The notes under the pieces were generated by a model. The model had not been told where the DNA came from. It did not search any database and was given only the letters and a program-made list of their open reading frames with translations. A stretch of DNA of 64,000 bases from SAR86 cluster bacterium (GTDB lineage: Bacteria > Pseudomonadota > Gammaproteobacteria > Magnimaribacterales > TMED112): NCBI GenBank assembly GCA_023703555.1, contig CP097968.1, forward strand, positions 455,451 to 519,450, read 5' to 3'. Of the stretch, positions 17,123-25,653 are shown piece by piece (the first letter of the stretch is position 1; every line of letters starts with the position of its first letter). A program made the translations under genes and the position numbers.

Positions 17123-17749
17123 TTAGAATCTATACCCTATAGAGAAGACTAGACCAGTAGTAAAGTCTCCAAAACCTTCTGATAGCCTAGCTCTCAGAAT
17201 AATGCCATTACTAAATGAGTAATCACCTTCAACAAATAAAAAGTTTGCATTATCTTCATCGTCACCATTTTCGATAAATGAGTGCGTAGCTCCAACACCA
17301 TAATTGAAGCCTACGTCATTTATCATTCTATAAACAAACCCAATATCATTTGATGTAGATTCTGCAGAAAAGCTTTGTCCAAATGCTGGTACAGAAAAAT
17401 CGATATCATATTCTTGAATTTGACCAACAATACCGAGTGCTCCAGAGCTCAATTCGCCTAAAACATAATACTCGCCTCTCAAAATAAAAACTTCGCCTTC
17501 ATTGTCCCACTCTGGCGTCATTCCAGGAAAATTAGCCCCTGCAACTGGGCCTTTTTGATCAAAATTGCCAAAGGAAATGTCTACCATAAATTTGTCATCA
17601 AAAAGGTAAGCTCTTCCACCAAAACCATTACCCTCAACATCAGGATCACCACTTTCTAATTCAAAATTTCTTGAATCAGCATATACTTCATAAGAGTTTT
17701 CACTAAATAGTGCAAAACTTAAAAAAATAACTAGAAAAATATTTCTCAT
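17123..17749 (-). CDS. Small outer-membrane beta-barrel protein
   Basis: A 208-residue protein with a signal peptide (MRNIFLVIFLSFALFS) followed by alternating hydrophobic/polar strands rich in Gly and aromatics (GRAYLFDDKFMVDISFGNF, EVFILRGEYYVLGEL, GIILRARLSEGF). It ends in Phe after GLVFSIGYRF, the C-terminal signal of outer-membrane barrels for the BAM machinery. About eight strands would fit its size. A cargo gene of the island. Specific function unknown. Confidence 0.65.
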   Translation of the reverse strand: MRNIFLVIFLSFALFSENSYEVYADSRNFELESGDPDVEGNGFGGRAYLFDDKFMVDISFGNFDQKGPVAGANFPGMTPEWDNEGEVFILRGEYYVLGELSSGALGIVGQIQEYDIDFSVPAFGQSFSAESTSNDIGFVYRMINDVGFNYGVGATHSFIENGDDEDNANFLFVEGDYSFSNGIILRARLSEGFGDFTTGLVFSIGYRF

Positions 17750-17777
17750 AAACCCTCCAGTTTTGATGCTAATTAAT

Positions 17778-17846
17778 ATGGAAAATGAATTAAATATAAC
17801 TTGGGAAAATTTGAAACAATGTTATTTGAAAGTTACTAGAATGTAA
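17778..17846 (+). CDS. Candidate 22-residue leader peptide
   Basis: ATG to TAA gives a 22-residue peptide (MENELNITWENLKQCYLKVTRM) lying 18 bases before a strong terminator and ahead of the HNH gene. The position suits a leader peptide, but short frames are frequent by chance. Confidence 0.2.
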   Translation: MENELNITWENLKQCYLKVTRM

Positions 17847-17864
17847 CCTGTTTAATTTCTGATC

Positions 17865-17893
17865 GGGCTACTTTAATCGGTAGCCCTTTTTTT
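17865..17893 (+). terminator. Rho-independent terminator upstream of the HNH gene
   Basis: GGGCTAC (17865-17871) pairs with GTAGCCC (17880-17886) around an eight-base loop and is followed by seven T. No recognised plus-strand gene precedes it. It may end a small transcript or insulate the island gene that begins 14 bases later. Confidence 0.7.
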
Positions 17894-17906
17894 ATATATT
17901 TGTTTT

Positions 17907-18590
17907 GTGAAGGGTAAGAAGAGATTAAATCCAGATACAGGTAAGCCATTCAAAAGAGGTGACATATCAGATAAAGGCTACTTCAAGCAATTTGATACAA
18001 ATAATATTGATAAGGAAGGATATTTCTATCTTAGATGGTTCTCATCAAAAGAATCTTATGAAAAAGCCAAGTCTAGAGATATAGAAAAAGAAAATATAAG
18101 AAAAAGGAAAACTAAAGAGCTTGGGAATAAAAGATTAAATCCAACTACAGGCAAACCATTCAAAAGAGGAGAAAGAGATAAGGATGGAAGATATTTCATC
18201 ATGTATGGAGCAAAAGCCGACAAGGATGGATATTTTTATGAGCAGTGGGGAGATTATGAAGCATACAAAAAGAGAATGATTCAAAACAACCTTACACACA
18301 TTAGGGCAAGAGCTAGAGCTAAAAATATTCTATGCAATATTGATATTGATTACATGATGTCTATTTATCCTAAAGATGATAGATGTCCAGTATTAGGATT
18401 TAAATTTGAGTTAGGCTTAGACAACCCACAACACACACACTCTATAGATAGAATCATACCCAAGAAGGGTTATGTTAAAGGCAATGTCATAGTCATATCT
18501 AAGAGAGCCAATTTAATTAAATCAGATGCATCAAGTGATGAGCTTGAGAAAGTAGCGACCTTCTTTAAAAACTTAGAAGACAAAGACTAA
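17907..18590 (+). CDS. HNH-type endonuclease-like protein with duplicated N-terminal module
   Basis: A 227-residue protein beginning with GTG. Residues 5-51 and 75-121 are copies of one module (K-RLNP-TGKPFKRG, later DK-GYFY--W), 70 residues apart, joined by a charged linker. The C-terminal part (about 150-210) has DRCPVLGFKFE, then SIDRIIPKKGYVKGNVIVIS and KRANLIKSDAS. That pattern is found in phage-encoded HNH (His-Me finger) endonucleases, with His in HTHS and Asn in GNV as likely metal and base residues. The repeats may bind DNA (inference). Located in the tRNA island. Confidence 0.65.
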   Translation: MKGKKRLNPDTGKPFKRGDISDKGYFKQFDTNNIDKEGYFYLRWFSSKESYEKAKSRDIEKENIRKRKTKELGNKRLNPTTGKPFKRGERDKDGRYFIMYGAKADKDGYFYEQWGDYEAYKKRMIQNNLTHIRARARAKNILCNIDIDYMMSIYPKDDRCPVLGFKFELGLDNPQHTHSIDRIIPKKGYVKGNVIVISKRANLIKSDASSDELEKVATFFKNLEDKD

Positions 18591-18904
18591 AAGAGAAGCA
18601 ATGAGCCTTGTCTAGAGCTTCCAAAGTGGGTCTTATGCATCGCAAGTTTCATTACTAGTGACAGAACTTTTTAGACCACTTACACTTTAGGTTATGGTGA
18701 AGTATTAACCACATATATCAGCCCAGTCGCTAGAAATCTTCCTTGCATCAGAATAACCCACAGTGGAAAGTGCTTAAAATTACTTACATCCCCCTCTTCT
18801 GAAAGCCTTTATTTTTGTTTATTCTGCTGAAGTGCTTATAGTTATTGATTTATAGCTTAGAATGTACCAATATGTACATGAAGCTCTGAAAGGTGCATGG
18901 TTAC
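18591..18904. other. Non-coding right end of the island
   Basis: About 314 bases without a credible gene. It holds two similar direct copies of AGTGCTTA-A-TTA (18769 and 18831, 62 bases apart) and a TGTAC pair with 10-base spacing (18863 and 18873), close to the tRNA end. These fit recombination-site architecture, but no function is proven. Confidence 0.5.
18863..18878. repeat. TGTAC pair at island right end
   Basis: TGTAC starts at 18863 and 18873, 10 bases apart, 27 bases inside the tRNA end. It mirrors the left-end pair at 16000 and 16010. Confidence 0.45.
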
Positions 18905-18994
18905 TGGCGGAGAGAGAGGGATTCGAACCCTCGAGACACTTTCATGCCTACTGATTTTCGAGACCAGCGCTTTCAACCACTCAGCCATCTCTCC
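18905..18994 (-). tRNA. tRNA-Ser(CGA), integration target
   Basis: A 90-base class II tRNA with acceptor GGAGAGA/TCTCTCC, anticodon loop CTCGAAA giving CGA, a long variable arm, TTCGAAT T-loop and encoded CCA. Its 3' end is duplicated at 15862. The 5' end shares one base with the stop codon of the upstream nuclease gene. Confidence 0.95.
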
Positions 18995-19728
18995 TAATTT
19001 GGTGGCAGATCAGGTAAAGTAACTTCACTACACTGATTCTCATAACCTTTAATGAAATCAAATTCTTCTCGATCAAAATATAGACCATTTAAGAATTTTA
19101 TTTCAACCCACTTAAGTAAGTAGATACAATGAAAATCTTCATTTTCAGGCATCCAACCATCATCAGCAACATTGCCAGGTTGTTTGCTACCCTTTGATTG
19201 ATTTGACGATCCACTAACAGCCATAAATTCATGTGATGTTTCAGGTAAAGTTCCTTCAAGCTTGTCACCAGTATTTGCAAATAGTCTTTGTTCTGAGATT
19301 GTAAAATTTCCAGCACCACTCATGTGCGCTTCATACAGTGCAACAAGATGATCAATTTGAATGTCAGAGGCTGAATAATAATACTCGTTATTATAACTAT
19401 CAAGCCACTTGCCACTTACTACCCTGCAGCCACTTTCGGTGAGTACTAGTGGATATGAAACATCGTCATTTATATGTCTTGCAATTAGGATTTCGTGCCG
19501 GTTTGAAATACAGTCATTATCAGTATCATCCCATGTAGGATATTGTGCATCTCTGTCATAGTCAGGATTTGAAATAGTACCAATGAAGACCGCTTTTCCA
19601 AATAGTGTTTCTGTAGTTGGCTCTGATGGCAGAGGGTTTCTATCAGCTTCAATGTTAGATGACCCACCACCACATGATATTAAAAAAGATATTAATAGTA
19701 TTTGCAGAAGGTATTTATAAACTCGCAT
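18994..19728 (-). CDS. Secreted lipoprotein nuclease of the GmrSD-C/DUF1524 HNH family
   Basis: A 244-residue lipoprotein: signal with lipobox LLISFLISCGGG (Cys at about 19). The mature domain shows the DUF1524-type pattern: TWDDTDNDCISNRHEIL with conserved Asp/Arg/Glu, CRVVSGKWLDSYN, then the HNH core IQIDHLVALYEAHMSGA (Asp-His) and RLFAN. Exported members are thought to act as extracellular DNases, perhaps supplying nucleotides. Thymidine kinase and a nucleoside transporter follow just upstream in the map, which fits nucleic-acid salvage (inference). The gene ends at the first base of tRNA-Ser(CGA). Confidence 0.8.
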   Translation of the reverse strand: MRVYKYLLQILLISFLISCGGGSSNIEADRNPLPSEPTTETLFGKAVFIGTISNPDYDRDAQYPTWDDTDNDCISNRHEILIARHINDDVSYPLVLTESGCRVVSGKWLDSYNNEYYYSASDIQIDHLVALYEAHMSGAGNFTISEQRLFANTGDKLEGTLPETSHEFMAVSGSSNQSKGSKQPGNVADDGWMPENEDFHCIYLLKWVEIKFLNGLYFDREEFDFIKGYENQCSEVTLPDLPPN

Positions 19729-19762
19729 GTATAAATTTTACTAAAACATTTACAATACTCCT

Positions 19763-19873
19763 ATGGATGGTTTGTATGTCTTACTCATAAGTCTTGCGGT
19801 TGTAGGAACCTACATTTTTTTAGAGGCACGTCCAAAAGGTTTTGATTTAAAAAAATTCTTTAAAAAAGATTAA
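19763..19873 (+). CDS. Small membrane protein (36 residues)
   Basis: MDGLYVLLISLAVVGTYIFL forms one transmembrane helix and is followed by a basic tail (EARPKGFDLKKFFKKD). It ends five bases before the TTG start of thymidine kinase, so it could be co-transcribed. Coding status is supported only by composition and position. Confidence 0.4.
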   Translation: MDGLYVLLISLAVVGTYIFLEARPKGFDLKKFFKKD

Positions 19874-19878
19874 ATATT

Positions 19879-20463
19879 TTGGCCAAAGTTCATTTTTATT
19901 ATTCAACAATGAATGCAGGTAAATCCACTTCCCTGCTGCAATCCAATCATAATTATGAGATAAGAGGTCATAAAACTTACTTGTTTACTCCTAGAGTTGA
20001 TGCGGAAATAAATGATGGAAAAATTCATTCCAGAATCGGACTATCCAAATCAGCAGAAATATTTGACGAGGACTTTGATTTTAAAAAGTATTTTTTAAGA
20101 AAATCCAAAGAAAATATTGCTTGCATATTGCTTGATGAGGCACAATTCCTAACTGAAATTCAAGTAAGACAATTATGCTTTGTATGCGATGAGTTGAATG
20201 TTCCAGTAATGTGTTATGGAATAAGAACAGATTTTAAGGGTAATCTATTTTCAGGTAGTGCCGGCCTTCTCTCTTTGGCAGATAATTTAATTGAGCTAAA
20301 AACTATCTGTGAACATGAAAATTGTTCACGTAAAGCAACTATGATTGCTAGAGTTGATCAGAGCGGTAATATTATTACTGCTGGTCAACAAGTTGAGATT
20401 GGAAGTGATAACTATAAAGTTTATTGTCGTCGTCACTACCGTGAGCTGACTGGATTAATCTAG
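19879..20463 (+). CDS. tdk: Thymidine kinase
   Basis: A 194-residue type II thymidine kinase phosphorylating thymidine with ATP. P-loop STMNAGKSTSLL (Gly14-Lys15-Ser16), Walker B ACILLDEAQFL, lasso region with zinc cysteines CEHENCSRKA and VYCRRHY, and GIRTDFKGNLF are all present. The start is TTG, immediately followed by the typical AKVHFYYSTMNAGK. It converges with nupC (4-base overlap at 20460-20463), making a thymidine salvage pair. Confidence 0.96.
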   Translation: MAKVHFYYSTMNAGKSTSLLQSNHNYEIRGHKTYLFTPRVDAEINDGKIHSRIGLSKSAEIFDEDFDFKKYFLRKSKENIACILLDEAQFLTEIQVRQLCFVCDELNVPVMCYGIRTDFKGNLFSGSAGLLSLADNLIELKTICEHENCSRKATMIARVDQSGNIITAGQQVEIGSDNYKVYCRRHYRELTGLI

Positions 20464-21671
20464 ACGAATAAACCTGCAATTAATCCTGTAAAACAAGATG
20501 CTAATGTTGCACCAACCAAAGCTTTTCCTGATACTTCAATTAAGTCACTCTTTCTATTTTCTGCCATAGCTCCGATACCAGATATTAATATCCCAACACT
20601 TGAAAAATTAGCAAATCCACATAACGCATAAAGCATAATTACTTTTGTTTTTTCTGAGAATACATCTGGATCTAGTGATCCAAACTGAATATATGCAACA
20701 AATTCATTTGTGGCTAACTTAATACCCAATAATTCCCCTGCACCAATAGCTTCATTCCATGGAATACCCATTAACCAACATATAGGTGCAAAAACGTAGC
20801 CTAAAATGCTTTGTAAGGAAAGATTCGCTGAAATCAAACCCAGTACTCCATCAACAATAGAAACAAGTGCTAGTACAGCAATTAAGATAGCTGCAACATT
20901 TACAGCAATATTAAGACCATCTCTGGTACCCTTAGTAATGGCATCCATAGAGCCCTTATAGATTTTTTCATCGGTTTCAGTGTTTATAGTATTCGTAACA
21001 TCATTCGAAGGATACATTATTTCAGCATACATAATCGCTGCAGGCACTGACAGCATTGAGGCTGTAAGAAAATGACGAACAACATTTAGATCAGCGAATT
21101 GATTTTCCAGTTGACCTGCGAGTGCAATCATAACCGACCCACTAATAGTAGCCATACCGGCAGTCATTAATATGAGCAACTCTTTTTTTGACATATTTTG
21201 TAAATATGGTCTTACAAATAGTGGTGCTTCCACTTGACCAACAAATACATTAGCAGCAGCACCAAATGATACAGGTCCTCCTAAATTAAAAAGTTTTTCA
21301 CAAACATATGAAAGACCCTTAATGATTAAAGGCAAGATACGCCAATGCCATAATAAGGCACTCAAACATGACATTACGATAATCAAAGGCAAGACGTTTA
21401 AAGCAAAAACATAAGGATGAGATTCAAAAAGAGAGCCAAATAAAAAAGAAGTGCCCTCAGCAGTAGCTGATGATAGCTTTGCTACCCCATTACTGATAGC
21501 TTCAAAAAATTGGTTTACAAAATTATTTAATAAAATAAAAGCAAATAAAAACATTACTAAGATGGCATACAAAATGTTTTTATAATTAATTGCCTTAAAA
21601 TTATTTGACAGTGGAAAAGTAAGAGCAATAAGTAATATAGCTCCAAAAAAAACCTGAAGGTATTCGTACAT
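20460..21671 (-). CDS. nupC: NupC-type concentrative nucleoside transporter
   Basis: A 403-residue inner-membrane CNT-family symporter importing nucleosides with sodium or protons. Family signatures: SFGAAANVFVGQVEAPLFVRPYL (nucleoside-binding HP1 region), GMATISGSVMIALAG, and GAGELLGIKLATNEFVAYIQF near the C-terminal half, with about ten hydrophobic segments. It overlaps the start of the oxygenase gene upstream by one base and meets tdk tail to tail. It probably delivers thymidine for tdk. Confidence 0.93.
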   Translation of the reverse strand: MYEYLQVFFGAILLIALTFPLSNNFKAINYKNILYAILVMFLFAFILLNNFVNQFFEAISNGVAKLSSATAEGTSFLFGSLFESHPYVFALNVLPLIIVMSCLSALLWHWRILPLIIKGLSYVCEKLFNLGGPVSFGAAANVFVGQVEAPLFVRPYLQNMSKKELLILMTAGMATISGSVMIALAGQLENQFADLNVVRHFLTASMLSVPAAIMYAEIMYPSNDVTNTINTETDEKIYKGSMDAITKGTRDGLNIAVNVAAILIAVLALVSIVDGVLGLISANLSLQSILGYVFAPICWLMGIPWNEAIGAGELLGIKLATNEFVAYIQFGSLDPDVFSEKTKVIMLYALCGFANFSSVGILISGIGAMAENRKSDLIEVSGKALVGATLASCFTGLIAGLFV

Positions 21672-22528
21672 TAATTAAGTTTAATATCTTTTAGTCTTTT
21701 TGTTAAAAATTCATCAGCTGAAAGTTGAGTTGTTGGATCAAGAACAACCTCTGGTCTAGGATGAAGAAAAAACGGAATACTATATCTTGATACACTAGAA
21801 TTGCTTTTAGATACAACTCTGTGGGGTGTGCTTCGAAGTTTTTGTTGAGAAATAATTTCTAACATATCCCCAACATTGCAGATAATTTCATTTTTTCTGC
21901 AATTACATTCCACCCAATTACCTGACTTATCTTGAGCCTCAAGCCCAGCAGCATTTCCTCCAACTAATAAAGTAATGAGATTAACGTCATTATGGGCACG
22001 TGCTCTTTGACGATTTGTATTTGATTCAACTTTTGGATAGTGGATTAGTCTTAAAATTGAATTTCCATTTCTAGCTATTTCTGTAAGGTCTGCATGATAA
22101 TCTAAATTGAAGCTTTTAAATGCTTTCAATATATCCATTCCAACGTTCTCAAATTCTTTATACATTTCATCAATAAAATCAAAATCATCAAGTTCTGTTA
22201 AGTATTGATTATCAAGAAGATTCTTATTCGTGTTTGAGCCTTGATGCCAAAACTCCTTTTGATCGGGAAGTTTTTCATTGAGTGCTGTTTCTATGCCGTA
22301 TGGTGTATATCCTCGAGCACCATTAGTGCCTGGTAGATGATACTTGTTTTTAATGTTGATTGGCAGATTAAATAAAGTCTCAGTGATGGAAAAAAGTTTA
22401 TCAATGGATTTTTCACTTATAGGATGATTTTTAATGATAAAAAAACCTACTTCATTTAAGGTATCCTCAAGTTTTGAAGATATGTTTTTATTGGTTTTTA
22501 GATCTTCATATTCAATTGTGGGGATCAT
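21671..22528 (-). CDS. 2-oxoglutarate/Fe(II)-dependent oxygenase, isopenicillin-N-synthase-like
   Basis: A 285-residue cytosolic dioxygenase. N-terminal DIOX_N segment (NEVGFFIIKNHPIS, LFNLPINIKNKYHLPG) and the catalytic jelly-roll with His-x-Asp in RAHNDVNLITLL, distal His in STPHRVV and the 2-oxoglutarate Arg in SRYSIPFF. Members hydroxylate or desaturate many small substrates and the target here is not predictable. It is translationally linked to nupC, which raises nucleoside or base oxidation as a possibility (inference only). Confidence 0.88.
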   Translation of the reverse strand: MIPTIEYEDLKTNKNISSKLEDTLNEVGFFIIKNHPISEKSIDKLFSITETLFNLPINIKNKYHLPGTNGARGYTPYGIETALNEKLPDQKEFWHQGSNTNKNLLDNQYLTELDDFDFIDEMYKEFENVGMDILKAFKSFNLDYHADLTEIARNGNSILRLIHYPKVESNTNRQRARAHNDVNLITLLVGGNAAGLEAQDKSGNWVECNCRKNEIICNVGDMLEIISQQKLRSTPHRVVSKSNSSVSRYSIPFFLHPRPEVVLDPTTQLSADEFLTKRLKDIKLN

Positions 22529-22558
22529 ATATATTGGAATTATACAATTTACTTAGAC

Positions 22559-22590
22559 CAAAAAAAAAGGGTGGCTAAACCACCCTTTTT
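22559..22590 (-). terminator. Terminator after the Oar-like receptor gene
   Basis: GGGTGG/CCACCC stem with a five-base loop (22569-22585), flanked by nine A on the left, which read as T on the minus strand, and five T on the right. It can act in both directions between the convergently read neighbours. Confidence 0.8.
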
Positions 22591-22604
22591 ATCTCAAGAT
22601 TAAA

Positions 22605-25577
22605 TTAGAATTTGTAGTCTAATCCAAATCTTATTTCCCATATTGAAGGGGAGCCAAATCTTGCTTCAGCATCACCATCTTCATAATCACCTTGAGTAAC
22701 ACCATAAGGGAATAGAGCTCTTCTATAAACACCCCATTCGTCACTTAAGAAGTTGGTTGCATTTTCAAGCACTACAAAGGCACTGCTTCTATGCGATGGA
22801 TCCAACCCAGGCAATTGTTGGCTAACTCTTAAGTCAGCTTTTGCCCACGAGCTACCCTCAATATTGTTTCTGGTACCAGGCTCAAGCAAAACATTTTGCT
22901 CAAAATCTAAATATGGAGTGAATCCATATGCCAGAACAGTACCACCAAAACCACTGTTTGTAAGACTATAAGGAGCTCCAGTATTTGCCTGTGCAAATAA
23001 AGAGAACCTTGTTGAATAGTCACCAAATATATTAGTTTCGTAATTTAAAACACCTGTTACTCTGTGCTTTGTCAGATAGTTAGCTGGTGCCAATTCCTCT
23101 GCCTGTGGATCAAAAAATGCTCTGTTGATGTAGTTTGAAAATGCCACAGAAGAGGTCATTGGTTGCACCTCTTTTGCATCAACATAAGCATAACCAAGCC
23201 TCATATCCAATCCATTATCAAAATTCTTAGATACACCAAGTGCCATTGATTCTGATTCGTTGTCCAAAGAGCTATTAGTTAGAACGAAACTTGGTTCAAG
23301 CACGCTATCGTATTCAGGATAGCCATTATCTCCTACACCCACTTGAACAAGATCACTTCTCATAACTTTTACATTGTCTTGTCCAGTTGTTTTCATTAAA
23401 TCTAAGGTAACAACGTAGCCGTTAGGGGCATCGTATGTTAATCCAAGAGTTAATTTTCTATCGGCAGGTGCCTTGAAATCTGGATCCAAATGATTCATTT
23501 CAAAGTTTGATCCCTCTCTTGCTGCAATATTATCTGCCATTACAGTTGGAATACACCATCCAGGTCCCTCTGGGACACCTGGTTCACAGAATGAATATGC
23601 AAGGTCAAAGAGATTTACTCCTCGTAATTGGTCTTGAACACGATCGACATTGGTATTTGAATAAATGTTTGAATACCAAACATTTGGATTTCCTCCTGAG
23701 AATAATCCATAACCACCTCTAATACTTAGATTAGGTGAATATTCATAGGTAAATGCTATCCTTGGCATAAGTAGACTTACGCCATCGAGGTTTGCATCAT
23801 TAGCAAAACCATAGCTTGAAACAAAATCCTGATTAATCATTGGCCTATCATCAGAGTTGTATTGTTCGTATCTTAATCCAAGTGTTACTACAACATCTGC
23901 ATTAAGCCTAAATTCATCTTCAAGATACATTGTATCAACGTCGTAACCCCAATAATCACCAGACTGGAAAGGATCATTTGACTCATGACTACCGTAATAA
24001 ATTCTGTCGGCATCACCATTTCTAAAGTTTTCAATACCATCAAATCTTATTTCGGTATCTGCATGCTGATAGAATAAATTATAAATATCTAGAGCTTCAT
24101 TTTCATAACCGAATGTAATACTGTGATCGCCTACTTCTAAGGTCCCTCTAGCTACAACCTGATCAACTGTGTAGTCCAGATCATTTATTTGTCTTGAATC
24201 ATCACAACCTAGATAAACGTCAACATCAGATAGCTCAATTCTCATTTCACCAAATGTTGCCCCTTGTAAGCATGCTTGTAAGAAATCAACTTCACTTGAA
24301 CCAACCCTAACTTCCGTAGAAAAGTTTTCTGACCAGTCTGAATATAATGTAACCTGGTTCGTTATAAGTTCGGCTCCCCTATTGTAGTAATGGGGTAAGA
24401 ATTCAATCTCGTTAAGATCTCTATCAGAACCGTTAAGATTCATAGAGTCGTTGTATAGATATGTGTAAGACAATCTTTGATTATCTGTTGCATACCAGTC
24501 TAATTTTGCTATGTACTTTTCATCTTCATACGGATAAGGTTGAAATGAAACTACACCAGGATCGTAGTTATACACATCTCTAGCAATTTGTGCAATCTCA
24601 TCAAGTTCTGCCTGTGTAACAGATACTTCATTAAGAGCACCAGAACCAATTGGGCCTCTTCTAAGCTCGTCGGCACTGTCTAAAAATTCGTAAGCTCCAT
24701 AGAAAAATAGTGTATCTTCGACTATTGCTCCACCAACTTCAAATCCATATCTTGTGGTATCAAATTCTTGGCCAGTTACTTCATCGCCTTCTAGGCTATC
24801 ACCTTTAAAGTCTGCATTTCCAAAATCAAAGAATACTGAACCAAACAATTCATTGCTACCAGTTTTAGTTACAGCGTTTATATTACATGCAGAAAAGCCA
24901 CCATATACAACGCTCATTGGTGCAAGCTCTACGGCAACACTTGAAATAGCGTCATAAGGAAATGGCATTCTTTGAGTTGGATATCCATTACTATTTAACC
25001 CAAAACCATCATTAAGCCTTACTCCATCAACTGTGAGACTATTGAATCTGGAGTTTGCTCCATTACATTGTATAGCATCAATGTTTCCTCTAGATTGCTC
25101 GAGGAATATTCTCGGATCTTGCTGAATAACATCTTTTATATCCCTGTTAACAGCCGGTGAGTTTTGTAAATCTGCTAGACTAAAAACACTGTTAGGACCT
25201 ATAGCAGTTTCAACTACAGCAAGTCTTGATCCAACTACTTTCACTTCTTCTACTGAGCTCATAACAAAATTAATGACTGCATTTTGCCCGACTGCTAATT
25301 GCACACCGTCGCTTGAGGCATCAAGAAGTCCTGAAGCGCTGACTTGAATATTATAAGCAACCCCTGCAGGTAAATTTCTAACATTATAAAAACCTGATGA
25401 GTTTGTGCTCACAGATCTACTTAAACCTGTCGAAACGCTAACAACTTGAACATTTGCGTTTACAACAGCATTTCCAGAAGAATCAGAAACTGTTCCTCTG
25501 ACAACTGATGTAGTTTCTTGCCCAAACGCACTATAAACACTGAATACTGCGATTAAGGTAAAGAGAAGTTTTTTCAT
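22605..25577 (-). CDS. Oar-like TonB-dependent receptor with N-terminal carboxypeptidase-regulatory domain
   Basis: About 990 residues in the outer membrane. The signal peptide MKKLLFTLIAVFSVYSAFG defines the start at 25577; the frame continues 31 codons upstream but that part is not signal-like and overlaps the end of serS. A CarboxypepD_reg-like beta-sandwich follows (VVRGTVSDSSGNAVVNANV to GFYNVRNLPAG), then a plug domain (IKDVIQQDPRIFLEQSRGN, SVAVELAPMSVVYGGFSACNIN) and a long barrel ending in WEIRFGLDYKF. The Oar group is implicated in uptake of large substrates such as peptides. The ligand is not evident. Confidence 0.9.
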   Translation of the reverse strand: MKKLLFTLIAVFSVYSAFGQETTSVVRGTVSDSSGNAVVNANVQVVSVSTGLSRSVSTNSSGFYNVRNLPAGVAYNIQVSASGLLDASSDGVQLAVGQNAVINFVMSSVEEVKVVGSRLAVVETAIGPNSVFSLADLQNSPAVNRDIKDVIQQDPRIFLEQSRGNIDAIQCNGANSRFNSLTVDGVRLNDGFGLNSNGYPTQRMPFPYDAISSVAVELAPMSVVYGGFSACNINAVTKTGSNELFGSVFFDFGNADFKGDSLEGDEVTGQEFDTTRYGFEVGGAIVEDTLFFYGAYEFLDSADELRRGPIGSGALNEVSVTQAELDEIAQIARDVYNYDPGVVSFQPYPYEDEKYIAKLDWYATDNQRLSYTYLYNDSMNLNGSDRDLNEIEFLPHYYNRGAELITNQVTLYSDWSENFSTEVRVGSSEVDFLQACLQGATFGEMRIELSDVDVYLGCDDSRQINDLDYTVDQVVARGTLEVGDHSITFGYENEALDIYNLFYQHADTEIRFDGIENFRNGDADRIYYGSHESNDPFQSGDYWGYDVDTMYLEDEFRLNADVVVTLGLRYEQYNSDDRPMINQDFVSSYGFANDANLDGVSLLMPRIAFTYEYSPNLSIRGGYGLFSGGNPNVWYSNIYSNTNVDRVQDQLRGVNLFDLAYSFCEPGVPEGPGWCIPTVMADNIAAREGSNFEMNHLDPDFKAPADRKLTLGLTYDAPNGYVVTLDLMKTTGQDNVKVMRSDLVQVGVGDNGYPEYDSVLEPSFVLTNSSLDNESESMALGVSKNFDNGLDMRLGYAYVDAKEVQPMTSSVAFSNYINRAFFDPQAEELAPANYLTKHRVTGVLNYETNIFGDYSTRFSLFAQANTGAPYSLTNSGFGGTVLAYGFTPYLDFEQNVLLEPGTRNNIEGSSWAKADLRVSQQLPGLDPSHRSSAFVVLENATNFLSDEWGVYRRALFPYGVTQGDYEDGDAEARFGSPSIWEIRFGLDYKF

Positions 25578-25653
25578 AGTGAATATCCTCGTAATAAAAA
25601 TGGTATATAACCATAATAATATGACATTGCAGTTACATTTCAAGTACAAATAG

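Larger units (their letters stand above)
15865..18904. mobile_element. Small genomic island in tRNA-Ser(CGA)
   Basis: About 3.0 kb bounded on the right by the intact tRNA-Ser(CGA) and on the left by the duplicated tRNA 3' end. Contents: a membrane-anchored coiled-coil protein, a start-less gene remnant, a small beta-barrel protein, an HNH-type endonuclease-like protein, and non-coding ends with repeated motifs. No integrase gene is present, so it is either a decayed island or a satellite that borrows an integrase. Confidence 0.75.
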
